DNA from: Microcebus murinus
Taxonomy: Eukaryota; Chordata; Mammalia; Primates; Cheirogaleidae
DNA length: 64,000 nt
Direction: 5' to 3'
Assembly (NCBI RefSeq): GCF_040939455.1
Contig: NC_134115.1
Span: 28,484,727-28,548,726, forward strand
The notes beneath the pieces were generated by a model, which saw only the letters and a list, made by a program, of their open reading frames with translations, made no database searches and was not told where the DNA came from. How positions within the stretch are numbered: position 1 is the first letter of the stretch; every line of letters starts with the position of its first letter. A program made the translations under genes and the position numbers. This document shows positions 10,965 through 24,022 of the stretch, piece after piece.

Positions 10965-11266
10965 ATTCTTCTTGATGAACTATCTTCTACTAAACACTGG
11001 GCGTCCTTGCACGTTTCAGACCACAGTGGATTTCACTACCGCCAGTTTTTGTTAAAGTCTTTGATTAGCCAAACTGTGATAGACAATTCTGTTTTGGAGC
11101 AAAACCCTTTGAGAAGTGAGCCAGCCCTGCTTCCAAAAGATGAAGAAGCAGCAGCTTCAACAGAGGAACCAAGGATAAATCTTCCTCATCTTCTAGAAGA
11201 AGAAGTTGAATTCAGCACTGATCTTATCGATTCCTACCCAGGACATGAAACCCTTTGGTGTCATAG
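10965..11266 (+). CDS. PTAR1: PTAR1 internal coding exon
   Basis: This 302-bp exon starts after CCTACAAG (acceptor AG 10963-10964) and ends at CATAG/GTAAGA. It begins ILLDELSSTKHWAS in phase 0 and ends ...ETLWCHR, with the Arg codon split to the next exon. It holds the repeat HSGFHYRQFLL and the first half of ETLWCHRRHVFYL. Between them is an acidic, Glu-rich stretch (EEAAASTEEPRINLPHLLEEEVEFSTD). That stretch is a loop between helical repeats rather than a catalytic part. Upstream open frame (from 10,749) is intronic and includes an old L2/MIR-like fragment. Confidence 0.94.
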
Positions 11267-12131
11267 GTAAGAGAAGAGAAAATCCATATTCTTCGTAAAA
11301 CCACATGTCCTTATGTGAGCTGCAGGAGGTGTTACATCTAATTCTTGCCTGCTTGAGTAAACATGGTCATCTGTTTTGAGTTTTGACTGAGTGAGTGTGA
11401 GAGGGTTTGTGTTACAATATCATCATCATCATCAGTGTGAGATTGCTCATGCAGATCTCTGCCTATAGCTTAGGATAATGGTATTCAACCTTGACTGTAA
11501 CAGAATTACCTGTGTTACTTCCAAAATAAAACAAAAACAAGCAAAATAAAATAGTAACAAAAGTTTCTGAATTCCCTTCTTGGAAATCCTTCTATTTAGC
11601 TTATCTAGGGTAGAGTGCTGCCTTCTGTTTTTTAAAACAAAAGAAAAAACCCTAATATAATTTTGGTGCACAGTCAATATTGAGACTATTGATTAGACCC
11701 CAAGAACAAGGTAAGCTTTATCATTTCTCAGACCCTGTTGGTCTGCAAATTAACTTACTTTATGTATAATATCTTGACACTTTTTGATTATCTAAAGTAT
11801 AAGAGAATTTCTTTGGGAATGGGGAACGACTGGTAGGAAGGAATGAATGAAGGTAAATAATCTATTAACCTGAGTGTTGAGTACATTTGACAGTAAAGCA
11901 AATTTCATATTGGAATGAAGTCCAGGTATATGAACCTTTCCTTGCTTCATTTATTTCAGAACTTCTTTTATTTGGAGACATCTCCACCTTCATAAATACA
12001 GATTCTCTACTTCAGGCCATAAGATTTTATTTACAAAAAAAGACTTGCTTCTGCTAGGCAGGAGGTAGGCATTTTTAAAAATTTGTATATTTCTGAAGTG
12101 ATTAAGATTTTTCCCCCTTTCTCCAGTCTAG

Positions 12132-12474
12132 GCTTTTTTTTTTTTTTTTTTTTTTTTGAGACAGAGTCTAACTCTGTTGCCCAGGCTAGAGTGCCATGAC
12201 ATCTGCTTAGCTCACAGCAACCTCAAACTCCTGGGCTCAAGCAATCCTTCTGCCTCAGCCTCCCGAGTAGCTGGGACTACTACAGGCATGCACCATCATG
12301 CCTGGCTAATTTTTTCTATATATTTTTAGTTGTTCTGGTAATTTCTTTCTATTTTTAGTAGAGACAGGGTCTCGCTCTTGCTCAGGCTGGTCTCGAACTC
12401 CTGATTTCGAGCGATCCTCCAGCCTCAGCTTGCCAGAGTATTAGGATTACAGGTGTGAGACACTGCGCCCGGCC
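12132..12474 (-). mobile_element. Lemur-type Alu, antisense
   Basis: The element has a 24-base T tail (12,134-12,157), then 'gagacagagtctaactctgttgcc' through 'cactgcgcccggcc'. The linker 'tctatatatttttagttgttctggtaatttctttctatttttagtag' is the complement of the strepsirrhine Alu insertion. Imperfect target copies (agtctag/tgtctag) flank it. It sits in the last PTAR1 intron, antisense to the gene. Confidence 0.85.
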
Positions 12475-12693
12475 TGTCTAGTCTTTCTTGTAGCCTATTT
12501 GAGGAAACCTGGTCAGCTGCTATCCCACGCTAAATATATGCATAAGACAGAAGACTGTCTCCCCTCCTTGGCACCTTCATAAGTAGAGAATTCTCTTTTT
12601 CTCTTAAAACCAAGACATTCTTATTTCACATTTTCAGGAGAGAAGACAGATCTTAACTTGGCAGGTTTTGTTGTTACAGATTTTTGTTGCTTC

Positions 12694-13345
12694 AGCCATA
12701 CCTCAAAGATATTAAAGGTTCAGTTCCAGACCACTGCAATAAAGTGATTATCACAATGAAGCGAGTCACACAAATTTTTTGATTTCCAAGTACATATAAA
12801 AGTTATGTTTATACTACATTGTAGCCTATTAAGTGTGTAATACCATGATTTCTAAAAAAGTATGTTAATTAAAAAATACTTTATTAATAAAAAATGCTAG
12901 CAATTCTCTGAGCTATCAATGAGTCAGTCTTTTTGCTCGTTGGAGAATCTTGCTCTGATGTTGGTGGTTGCTGACTGATCAGAGTGGTGGTTGTAGAAGG
13001 TTGGAGTGGCTGTGGCAGTTTCTTAATGTAAGACAACAGTGAAGTTTGCCTCATCAATAGACTCTTCCTTTCATGAGCGATTTCTCTGTAGCATTCAATG
13101 TTTAATAACATGCTGCCCGTAGTAGAACTTTCAAAATTGGAGTCAAACCCTGCCAGATCAACTAAATTTATCTAATATTCAAAATCCTTTGTTGTAGTTT
13201 CAACAATGTTCATAGTATCTTCACTAGGAGTAGATTCCATCTCATCCATAAGAAACAACTCCTCATTCTTTAAAGTTTTATCATGAGATTACAGCAACTC
13301 AGTCACATCTTCAGGCTTCACTTCTAATTCTATCGCTGTTTCCAC
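12694..13345 (-). pseudogene. Tigger1 transposon fragment with transposase remnant
   Basis: It starts 'cagccatacctcaaagatatt' (Tigger1 end CAGGCATACCTC) and follows the Tigger1 consensus: 'gttccagaccactgcaataaagtgattatcacaatgaagcgagtcacacaaattttttgatttcc'. The minus strand from 13,111 to 12,884 keeps 75 open codons of the transposase C-terminal region, and further parts are broken. Tigger elements are pogo-family cut-and-paste transposons, long dead in primates. The second end of the element is absent. Confidence 0.85.
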
Positions 13346-13948
13346 CACAACATTTTTTGAGATTAGGCACATGTATCTTCAGTTTTAACAAACAATTCCA
13401 GGTGATTTTAAGGGCAGGAGAATTGATCTCCTTAGAGGGAGAACAGGAACTGTATCTTTTAACATGCTTTGCTCGGAGCCCAGCACATCTCCAGTGCATG
13501 TGGATATTCAAAACTATAGCAATGAATTTAAGAGAAAGTTCAGTTGGTCTCTAGATAACAGGACCAATTGCAGCAGATGTTATTCTTATTAAAGAAAGTA
13601 TTGGGTAAAGGCCACAGAATAAGCCTTTAAAGGAAAAATTTAATCCCTTATTTCTGAACAGTTGTCTTCTAAGATATCAATGTGGTTAATTTTTGGTTCT
13701 GCTTTGTATTATAATTTATAGGAGAAATTGGATTAAGACCTATTTCTAGTTTTATAGTATAGTTAGTGCCTTCATCTCAATTGTTTATCCTCCTTCCCCT
13801 AGATAACTCTGGGTTATGAAGTGGGCAGTGAACTGAGTGCTCTGTGTTTTGAAATTACCAACTGTTTTTTTTTTATTATTTCTTCTGAAATAACTAGACT
13901 TTGTAATGTGATTTTCATTATTCTCTTCTTCCTTCTCCCCCATCACAG

Positions 13949-14291
13949 GCGGCATGTTTTCTATCTTCAGCATCATTTACATGGTAGGTTTCCTCACAGC
14001 ATGACCCAGTTGTCACCTGCAGACAGCCCTGGGGGGACTTTGAGTGACTTGCATCTTATTCCAGCTGGCCCCCAACTGTCTCAGGCAATGGAAGTGGATG
14101 GACTGAATGACTCAAGCAAGCAAGGCTATTCCCAAGAAACCAAACGCCTAAAGCGGACCCCAGCTGCAGACTCCCTAGGCCTAGAAATGGAGCACAGGTT
14201 CATTGATCAAGTGTTGTCCACTTGCCGGGACGTAGAACAAGCCAGGTTTGCCAATGCATACAGGAAATGGCTGGTTACTTTGAGTCAATGA
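13949..14291 (+). CDS. PTAR1: PTAR1 last coding exon with stop codon
   Basis: The exon starts after CATCACAG (acceptor AG 13947-13948), completes the Arg codon, and reads RHVFYLQHHLHGRF... to ...RKWLVTLSQ, with TGA at 14289-14291. The first residues finish the fourth alpha-repeat. They are followed by a Ser/Pro-rich loop and a basic KRLKR stretch, then a closing helix (EMEHRFIDQVLSTC...). The four exons together give 320 uninterrupted codons, with all splice phases matching, so the locus looks intact. Human PTAR1 is about 400 residues from memory, which fits about 80 residues missing to the left. Confidence 0.94.
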
Positions 14292-17200
14292 AAGAGGTGG
14301 ATTAGTCCTACAAAGTTCCCCTTTTAGTGCAATATTGCTTTCTTTTACATTGCATGAACTATTTACTATTATTGACTAACCATATTTTCTTCATCTTTAG
14401 GTTAAAAGTCCTTAGTAAATCTTTGATTTTATTTATTTTGTAAGAACTGGCATTCCTTTGGGGCTAAAATAATTGTATAGTTCTTTCCTGCTAAACAGTG
14501 AGTCTTAAATTTTCTTTTTAACTTCTCATTCTTTATATTTCTATAGATGAGGCTTCTCATTTGGTTCTCCTAATTGGTTTGCGCACACCTCCACTCACCT
14601 CAGTGCAATTGCTGCATATGCAAATTTTTTAAAAAATTAAAAATTTATGTTGTAATTCAGCTAAAGAACATTAATACAAATGCAGAATGACTTAATGTAA
14701 TTGTTTGAGAATCAAATGGCTAGATGGATGGATATGTCAAAATACAAACCAATTCTCTTCTCTAGCGTGTCCTACTCAAGTTATAGACTAATATAACCAA
14801 AGTCCAGAAGTATCAGAATTTATATGAAAAAATACTTCCAATGTAATCCATTTTTTAAATGGTTATTTTAAAATAATTTAAGTGTTTATGTAATTGCAGT
14901 ACTGAAAAATTATTTTTATTACTAGTTTTGATAGATTGTTTTTACCTCAAATTTGGTATATGCCAAAACACTTGTCAGCCCTTATAAAATTGATTTTTTT
15001 AAAAAACCTGGAATGCCATTTTTAGTTACTACTATTTCCCTTTTAAATTTACTTATGAAAAAATGAGAGAAATATACATAGAAAGTGTATCCATAAAAAT
15101 CTTTCTCTTTAAAATTTTAAATTATTGAGAATATACTAGATAAACTACAAAATTATTTTAAAGTGACTATTAAAAAGTTTACTGGCAAAAGCCAGGGGGA
15201 AAGAATAGTTTTGAAGATTAGTTCTTCAGTCTTTATTTTAAAAACATAACACTTTGATACTGAACTTATCAGGGATGAGGTACCAAAGTATCCACATTAT
15301 AGCTGTATCTTATCTTTTTAATAACAAGGGCTGAGTTTTTCAGGTTGGTGAGGTGGGGGTGGGGAAAGGGCCAAATAATGTCTACTTTCTTATTATATTT
15401 CCCCCTTTGTAAATGGTCTTTGTTTCTTCTTTCCACATACCTTCCTATTTATTTTGCCAATCCTTTCTCTATTTTTTGTCATTTTCAGTTTTGTATATTT
15501 TTCCTATCTTTCTTATTTCAGGGATGCATCCTGAAGATATTCTCCTCCCTATTTGCAATAATTTCATACCCCATCTAAAAACATACACACACCAGGAAAA
15601 TATGAACAAGAGCTGCCCCTCTAAAAGTTCCTCTAATGATGTATGCTGTCTGTTGTTCTGTGTGTGTGCAGAATGTAATAGTGGCAGAAATAAATGTGAC
15701 TGCCATGCTTTCCCTGTTCTCCTTTTTACTTGCTAGGTAATCTGTAAGGTGGGGAGAAAGACGTAGGGAAAGGCAAACCTTTTCTATGTCACTATTTTGG
15801 AAAGCCTGGACTTGAGTTAGGTGAATTGTCATAAGGAGGAAGGAGGATGAGGTCCTTTACTTGGGCATCTTGGTTTTGTTGAGTGGCAGACTGTTGAACT
15901 GAGTGAGATTTAAAGAACACCAAAAATACTGTCTAGGTTGGCCCTAGTAAACAGAACTTGCCCTTCTCTCTTGGGGTGAAGAGATTACCCTTTTATAACT
16001 TTTATAATATTTAGGTGAGAAAATAATTGCCATTATGAACATAATTCCATGTCCCTTTGTGTACAATGCATATTTTGAATCAAATACCTCAAGGTCTACT
16101 TAGACCTCTATGAATAAAACCATTAGTTAATGACTTTTAGCTCCTGCGGAAGTTGATGGGAAACTACACAAAGAAGACATGGGGAGAGTCAACTCATTCC
16201 ACTAATACATGTTGCCAAATTCTGGCCTCGCTCAGTATTACCTTTTTTCCAAGCATCATTTTTAGTATCCTAGGTGATGAGTTTGCTTATACTTTGATAT
16301 GAGAAAGTATCCGTGCATGAGTATAGACAATACCCTGTGAATTAGCTACATTTTCATAGAGCTCCATGTCTTTTTATACCTTCCGCTGAGTATCTTGCCC
16401 ATCTTTGGTGTTAACTATCTTCGTATGTTCTAAGGCTTTTAACCTACCCCTTTCTTAAGCCATGCAGTCCTGTAATATATCCTGGTCTCTTGTCTTCCTA
16501 ATAAAGTTTTAAGTAGGGAGTGAAAATACAAATATCCAAAGGATACTGTTAGTACGTGACTTTTGTGTGCTACTTTATTTCTAAAATTTGCATTTTTCAA
16601 GTGTTCATTTACAGAAAACCCCAGCATTGTCCTGTATTGTTAAGTTTTTGTTCCTAAGTAGTCAACATTTAAATTCATAGGCATGATAATATTTTTGACT
16701 GAGCTCATGCAGTGGAAAGGCTTTGTCTATTTTCAGGGGCTTGTTAGTCTTCACTTATTTTTCTATAAATACCTAAAAGGAAAAGATGGTTTAAATTAAA
16801 ACACATTTCACTAAACTTTCACTGGAAGAATAGCAAGTCATTGTACCATCCTGTGGATTAATACTACTATTGACAAGCAAAAAACAGTAAGATCTCTAAC
16901 TATCTCCACCACCAGCCTTGTCCCACCTTTTTTTTAGTATACCTATTTTGGTAATATGGTGTTTCCAGATTCTACTTGTGCCTTGCAAATTGTGAGGACT
17001 CATTAAATATTTATTAAGTTAATGAATGATTAACTGTTTGAAGAAGAGAAAGATTGGTCGTGAGTGATAGGTAGAGTGAGTGATGATTGAGAAATTAATG
17101 GATTAGTGCAATGGATTGTGAATGAATGATGCTTTCTAGCTTCATAATATTTGTGGAGAGCTATTACATTTAGAATAAGTTCCTTTAGATTTTTTTTCTT

Positions 17201-20200
17201 CATTTAATTACCTTTGTTTAAGCTTGCCAAATCTCGGCCAAGACACGCAGCTCTATAATTATCAATTAACTGTACTTTAATGTATATTAAAAATCCATAG
17301 AGCTAATGGAACCCACTTGCATTAAGAACACTACTTTCTGTTCATTTATGATATTAGAGAACAGATCTTACATACAGAGCCAGCAAGAGCCACTTTTGGT
17401 CATCTGAAGAAATTCTTTGATTTCAGTGACTTGTTGATCTGTATGCATGGATAGTCATTTTGTGCTTCTCCTTTTTGTCTCCAGCGTGAACTATGGATCT
17501 TTCAGATATTTCTTAAACCTGTATGACTCCTTTTTTTTAAGCTTAAGCATTTGATACATATTGGTATCCTCTTTTTCTTTCCTAGATTTTACATTTTGTT
17601 ACCTCTTTAGAAACTCTGGGCCCATACCTTCAATTATATTTCTTATTCCTATGGTATGTATGTAATTTAAATTAAAGGCTTCCTTAATTAGGAATAGGAT
17701 TAAATGTGTACAGGTTATCACTAAAAGCCACTTAAGTCTTCAAATAAGGACTTATGTGATATGGAAACAAAAGGTTTTTTTTTTTTATTTTTATGCAGCA
17801 GTTTGTAGGAAAGCGTATATGATAGACTTTGTCATTTAAATATGTTGATATGTTCATGTCATGCCAATTTACGCATATTGGGTCACGCAGACATGTGTCT
17901 GTGTGTATGTGTGAAAAGAACTTTTAATTGTGGTGAGCAAATTGTCTAATTTTTTCTTATATAGCACAGATGGTATCTGATTAGAAGTGCAACTACCACC
18001 TACTACTGTACAACATCTCTACCTTTGTCCCCCTGAACTATAGAAGATAAAGATTTAGTTGTAAAAGGAAGTAACATATGATCCTTTTTTTTTTTTGCAA
18101 AAAGCCATTTTAAGCTTACTGATAATTTGTTACTAGAAAGATATGTTTTGAAACTTTTAAGATATTTAAAGTATGTGAGAAATTTTGAACCGCGTTATAA
18201 CTGAACCTTTTGTCTTTTGAATAAATTTCTCAAATAGAACTATGCTGTGCAAACCCTAGCACTTTATGTGCTACTACCTCCCCGCATTTAGGTGTGCTCT
18301 GTAGTGAGCTTCTATTTAATGGAGAAGTGTGTGGAGGCACTGGAAAGTTTAGGCAAATTCAGTGTCATGAAGGTAATGAGCAAGAAAAATCAAACCCAAG
18401 AATTCTACTTACTGTTACCCAATATCTTTTAAGAAATAACTATACACACTGTGTTAATTCGAGTGCCTTTCTTACTTTTGGGGGGAGCAAGATTATATTT
18501 AAACTGTAATGTTTGAGTAGAAAACAGAAGATGGAAGTTTTATCAAACAGTTGTTGATTGTGGCCCATTGTTTTTTTATTCCTGTTCCTAGGCATGGTCC
18601 CATGAGGTGTTTTATCCTTCGGTGAGATACTGATATTAATATAAGAAGGCAGGATGCTTTGATTTATATTTCATTAGTTATCATTTTTAAGCACCCACCA
18701 AGAATTAGTTCTTCTTCTCTGACAACTAACATTTTGTGGGTTGGAAAGCATCCCACTTACAGGGCAATGTGTGTACAATTAAAGATCAGCCTGAAACCTG
18801 TGTTCAAAGGTAAACAGTAGCATTCCACCCTAAAATAAAGGCCAGATAATTGTCCTAAATGAGTCATTTGCCTTACTTTAAGGACCTTCCTTCCCTTCCA
18901 AATCAGGCCTTTCAATTATAATATAATTGAAAGTGGGAAAAATAAGAATTATTTTCTTTTTTAGCTATTGGAGAAAAAGAAGTAAATACTGAAATAAAAA
19001 TTTAAATGTGTTATTTTATATATTTGTGTATGGAGAGGAGAGAGACAAGAATTGCATACTTCCAGACAGCAAGTAATTATTCATTGTAATTTCATAAAAA
19101 CATATAACTAAAGATTCCAAAGTGCTTTACAGAGAACTATTGAATAATATGTTCCTAACGGGCACCAATATGCCATATTCATGGTGGAGACAGAAAACCA
19201 GTGTGTCAGCTGTGGATCTGTGGTGGGAAGGGAAACCTCAGGCTCCCAACTTTGACTTCTCTACTCTCACCAGGCCATGTTAACACTGTTTTAACAAACT
19301 CTTTGCTAAAAAAAAATATAAGGCAGTAGCTTAGTCTGCTGATGAAACTTTGTGCTTCCAAGATTATTAGCTATACATAGTTTATGCTTTCTGGACAATA
19401 ATGTGGTCCACAAAGCTAACCCTGACATTTCTTTTATTAGTCTGTTGTTATTCCTCAGGGTGTAGAAGATTTAGTAAATTTAGGACAAAATTTTATATGC
19501 AGTGGCAAAAAAGAAAAGGCAAAATATGCTAACTATATTATTAGCTCTTAAAATTTTAGTATAGATAGTATTTTTTATAAACCACCAGTAGTGCAGTAGC
19601 TAATAGATGCTCTGGACTGCCTCGTTGTTTATCTCGCTGCTTCGGTTCCTGGGGCCCTATTATCAACGTTCTTTTATATGTGTCTTCTGTAGAAATTATT
19701 TCTGTATTATATTTCCATGTTTGGCAGAGGTGGGGATGATTGTATTTTGTTTTAGTTGACATCATTCTCAATTTTTAGAAATATTATACTATTGAGGAAA
19801 ATGATTCCCATTGTTTTTCAAGTTGACAATTATTTTGCTTCCTAAGACCCGAGTTTTTTGAGAGTGTTCTATGTGCAGACACCATATATATTCAATGCAT
19901 TGCATAATCCCCTGCATCTTATAGGAATTCACCTAGACATAATGGATAAAGGCTCAAAAGGTAAAACTGGCTTATTCGCTCTCATCATCATTATCCACAT
20001 TCTCAGCTTTGAGATAAGTCTAACATTTTGCATAAAATACAGAAGTTCAAATGTACAAGGCAAAGATACACAATTGCTTAACATTGCAAGTGAAATTTAC
20101 AAAGGATTTTTATTTTCATATTTGCTAAAAATGTTGCTGTTTATGGCAGTTTTTGTTATTAGGCCAACCCCCTCCAGCAAAGTTGGAAACCTAACACAAG

Positions 20201-20559
20201 TGCCCATTTGCCTCAATTAACCAGCTATTTGTGTAAACTGTTTATATTAAGTCTTTGGTGGTTTAAAAACCATGACATTCTGGCTTTTCTTCTGTACCTT
20301 TAGAGAATCAGCCTTAATTTTATGTATGGCAATCACTTTCCTCAAAGTACTATGCAGCATAGTTTAGTTGTTTATCTTTATAAGGTAATGGGTAATAAAT
20401 TTGAAGGTTTTCTTAATGTCATAGGGATATACAATTTTATACATCCACAAGCTGATTCAAACAGCATTCTGTTAGAAATGCTCGTATATTATCCTCTTTT
20501 ACCAATATCATCTTTCATTTGGAGCAGGTATTTTTTCTTATTGGTTGAAGAATGGTTGT

Positions 20560-20615
20560 AGACTGAGTGCAGTCATAGTAGGTGCTCAATAAATACTTAG
20601 TCAATGATTGATCTA
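20560..20615 (+). repeat. MIR-like tail fragment
   Basis: The stretch 'tgcagtcatagtaggtgctcaataaatacttagtcaatgattgat' matches the 3' end of MIR/L2 elements. It supplies one of the AATAAA hexamers in the presumed 3' UTR. Confidence 0.6.
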
Positions 20616-22090
20616 ACATCACACTAACAGCTTTCAGAAAGACTGCTGTCATCTTTTCACTGAGGAGTATATTTGTAGAGTAATATATGTATGAAATTAA
20701 AAATATATGACATGAATTTTTAGGCTTATTTAGGCAGGAGTTAGTAACATGTAACAAAAATATTTATGTAGAACGTGGTCTGAAGATAGGAGATGTGAAA
20801 AGTTTAAGTAGTATCTTGTGCAAGGCACATTAATAAAGGTGATTAAATGTCTTAATAGGCGGCTGAACTCTGGAGAGAAGTACTGTAGTCTTTTGCAATC
20901 AGTTTCTGTATTAGTATATCCAGTACCATCTGGTTTAGTTAGGTTCTTTTTATTTCTCCCTAAATCTTACATGTTTTCCCTTATCTTAAAAGTGGTAACA
21001 GTAAAATATGAAGTTACATTAAATGACTTCTACTTGTTTTCTCAGTACATCTTTGACATGAGGGAGAAGTTCTTATGAATGATATATATAGTAGTTTCAG
21101 CATCAGTTAAGTGGCTTTCAGAGCATTTTTGATGGAGTTTACCTAAAGTAAAAAGATAAAATGGTTTTAAGAAACACAAACATTCCTACCTGAGCTGTGA
21201 GGAACAGAGTATGTAGTACAACTAGGCATTTGCCTCCTGGCGAGGTTCTTGATGCATGACTGTGATGCTGGCTGCTGACTGAGGTGAACACTCAGTATTG
21301 TATTTTGGTGTATATTGTTCCTAGGAGAATAAGGGAATGTGTACTAGATTAACTTACTGTTTTTGAGTTGGAAAAAATAAAAGATGAGGTATTATAAGTA
21401 TGCCAAATATTTATATACTCTACTATAAGAGCTAAAAACATGGACGCGGAGAAAAAGATAAAAGGTCAGTAATGGTTTTTTTAATCGCTTCTAATTTTTT
21501 TTTTTAACTCAAGTTTCTGGGCCACTAGTCAGTTGCTTAATTTAACACAGAGAGACTTTAAAGTTAAGGAAAAGTTCTCAGTTACTATATTCTGCTATTA
21601 GAATTCATCATGCCTGTTAATTTGACATTGCTTGAAGATTTAAGTAAGTTGCCATCAATATTGTTTTAAAGATTTTCTTGTAGTTTATGTTTAAATGGAC
21701 AAGTTACATATATGATTATTGGTGCAAGGTCGGATCCTGGGCTAATTTTAAAGATAAGCTTAGCTAACTAGTTTTACTGAAGGTACTAATTGTCTGATTG
21801 CACTGTTGTGTTTCTTAATCTTTCCCCCCCACCCCCCCGCATAGCAGTCTGCATTGAAGTTCTTTTATTTCTTACCACATACTAATTGACATTTTTTTAA
21901 GGATTAACTATTTTGTGAATTCTTTTTACACTTAAAATGTATACCTTGCAGAGGGATAAGAATAAATTTTACAGTAAGTTATGTGCAGAATGTACTTACG
22001 GTGTCCTGGGAGTTAGTACCTCAGAGTGCTTACAGTATGGTGGTAAATTTTAAGGCTAATATAATGACTATATAGATGATCTATATACAT

Positions 22091-22413
22091 ACTGTTCAAT
22101 AGAAATTGTAATGTGAATGAACCACAAAGTAATTTTTAATTTTCTAGTAGCCACATTAACATTAAAAAAAGAAACAGGTGAAATTAGCAATAATGATATA
22201 TTTTATCTAACCCAATATATTAAGAATATTATTTCAACATGTAATCAACATAAAAAATTATTAACAATACATCTTACCTTCTTTTTTCCCCCATAGTAAG
22301 TCTTGAAAATTTCTGTGTATTTTGCGCTCACAGGACATCTCTCAGTTCTGACTGGCCAAATTTTAAGTGCTCAATAGCCACGTGTTGCTAAGGGCTACTA
22401 TATTGGACAGTAC
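22091..22413 (+). mobile_element. hAT-type DNA transposon fossil
   Basis: Left end 'actgttcaatagaaattgtaatg' and right end 'ctatattggacagtacag' are inverted copies (CTGTYCAATA). The internal sequence 'ttttctagtagccacatta' and 'tttaagtgctcaatagccacgtgttgctaagggctac' matches a common mammalian hAT-Charlie non-autonomous family. I cannot name the subfamily safely. Confidence 0.7.
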
Positions 22414-23203
22414 AGATTCATAGAGTGACTTTGTTTTAAATTCAGAGATGATGGTGTAGGCATGAAATTATGGTACTTTAAAAATTATTTAGAATATTTA
22501 GAAAAGCATCTAGTAGATTACCTACTTTCCTTCATCTTCATTTTAAATATGCACTAGAGATAGGATCAACCCATTTCAATTTGCCAAACATTATTTAAGG
22601 AGGAAGAAATTCCATGCCGTGTAAAATACCATGATATGCTGATTATAACAATACATTATTAGCAGCACATTTTTCAGTTGTGTTCACTAAATTCTGTCCT
22701 GTTTCCTCAAAATAATAGCTTAAATTGCATGTTAATTGTATATCTTACCTATTTTTATATTAATTCTTACAATATAATAATGTATATTAACAAACAGCCC
22801 TAGGATTCTAATCTTCCTATGCAGCTGTCTTCCAGTACTGATCGGTACTTTATTAAATTGTGATAAGTGGCAGAAAAGTAGAATGAAATGTTCTTCTTTC
22901 CATTAGATATGTTTTTATAATATCATGTGACCATGTACCAAGCCAGCTATAAATTATTGTATTTCTGTAGAATATGGAAAATAGCATCTGTCTTATCTTT
23001 GCTAAATGTTTGCAATTTCTAAGTAAACTTTTCATCTCCTAAAATGAGTGTTAAGTGTGATTTTATTTGTGCTTGTGGTGGTAGTTTAGACTCAACTGCA
23101 GTCTACCAAGCTGTTCTTTTTATTTGTTTTGATGGGGGGGAGAGTGGATATGAGCTGTTGTCTAAGTGAAACCAATAATTTTGTTACCTACATTTGTAGA
23201 AGT

Positions 23204-23209
23204 AATAAA
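23204..23209 (+). terminator. Candidate distal polyadenylation signal
   Basis: AATAAA is followed about 15-25 bases later by a GT-rich stretch (gtcactgtgtctag), the usual arrangement of a cleavage site. It is the last such signal before repeat-rich intergenic DNA begins at 23.68 kb. The assignment to PTAR1 is inference. Confidence 0.3.
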
Positions 23210-23678
23210 AAATGTCACTGTGTCTAGGGCATAAAAAGTGTCAAAAACAAATTAGAGAAATTATTGCAGTTGTCTTCAAATTGTGTTAACAGTGAGTTAT
23301 TGACTTATGAAAGTTATTGTGACTTGAGATGCTTTTCCCATATATTTCAAATGAAGATAGAGAACAGGGAATTACTCAGTTATTCTAACATAACATCCCA
23401 TATTTTCTCAATCCTGAGTCTTCTGTATGTTAAAAGTCAAATATAGCACAGTTGCTTACACAGTATAATACACAGATAGACTTTGAAAAATATTTGATGA
23501 ACTAGATACTTTCTTACTCAGATTTTAAATATTTAAAAAGTGCTTTATGGGAAAGTCTTTTATTATTTTGTCCCAAGACTATTTAGGGTGATATTTTAAA
23601 TAATGCATTAGGACACAGAATATGGAATTTATTTTGCATCATGTTGAAGTACCACAATGTTTAAAATTGCAGTAATGG

Positions 23679-24006
23679 GCCAGGTGCGGTGGCTCACGCC
23701 TGTAATCCTAGCACTCTGGGAGGCTGAGGCAGGCGAATTGCTCCAGGTCAGGAGTTCGAAACCAGCCTGAGCGAGACCCCATCTCTACTATAAATAGAAA
23801 GAAATTAATTGACCAACAAATATATATAGAAAAAATTAGCCAGGCATGGTGGTGTATGCCTGTAGTCCTAGCTGCTCAGGAGGCTGAGGCAGAAGGATTG
23901 CTTGAGCCCAGGAGTTGGAGGTTGCTGTGAGCTAGGCTGACACCACGGCACTCAATCTAGCCTGGGCAACAAAGTGAGACTCTGTCTCAAAAATAAATAA
24001 ATAAAT
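23679..24006 (+). mobile_element. Lemur-type Alu
   Basis: Begins gccaggtgcggtggctcacgcc and ends with a (AAAT)n tail. The linker 'ctactataaatagaaagaaattaattgacc' is present. A perfect 16-base target duplication, aaaattgcagtaatgg, flanks it (23,663-23,678 and 24,007-24,022), so it is a fairly young insertion. Confidence 0.92.
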
Positions 24007-24022
24007 AAAATTGCAGTAATGG

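Larger units (their letters stand above)
11267..13948 (+). other. PTAR1: Last PTAR1 intron
   Basis: This intron of about 2.7 kb runs from GTAAGA to the AG at 13948. It carries an antisense Alu and a Tigger1 relic. 11,270-12,130 and 13,350-13,945 hold nothing I can name. Confidence 0.85.
14292..23230 (+). other. PTAR1: Probable long PTAR1 3' untranslated region
   Basis: Nearly 9 kb after the PTAR1 stop has no SINE or recent L1 insertion. That contrasts with the repeat-dense introns upstream and the DNA from 23.6 kb on, and is what a long terminal exon under constraint would look like. AATAAA hexamers occur at 15,689, 16,113, 18,220, about 20,587 (inside a MIR-like tail) and 23,204, the last followed by GT-rich sequence. 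AU-rich stretches are common. One hAT fossil (22,091-22,413) sits near the far end. Open frames here are short and lack coding character. The far boundary is a guess from repeat density and the last strong hexamer. Confidence 0.4.

Noticed and set aside
13785..13976. Minus-strand frame overlapping the last PTAR1 exon boundary
   Set aside because: Antisense shadow over the polypyrimidine tract and exon start.
15345..15736. Two overlapping plus-strand frames (77 and 107 codons) after PTAR1
   Set aside because: Phe/Leu/Ser-rich from T-rich DNA, no splice or family support; within the presumed 3' UTR.
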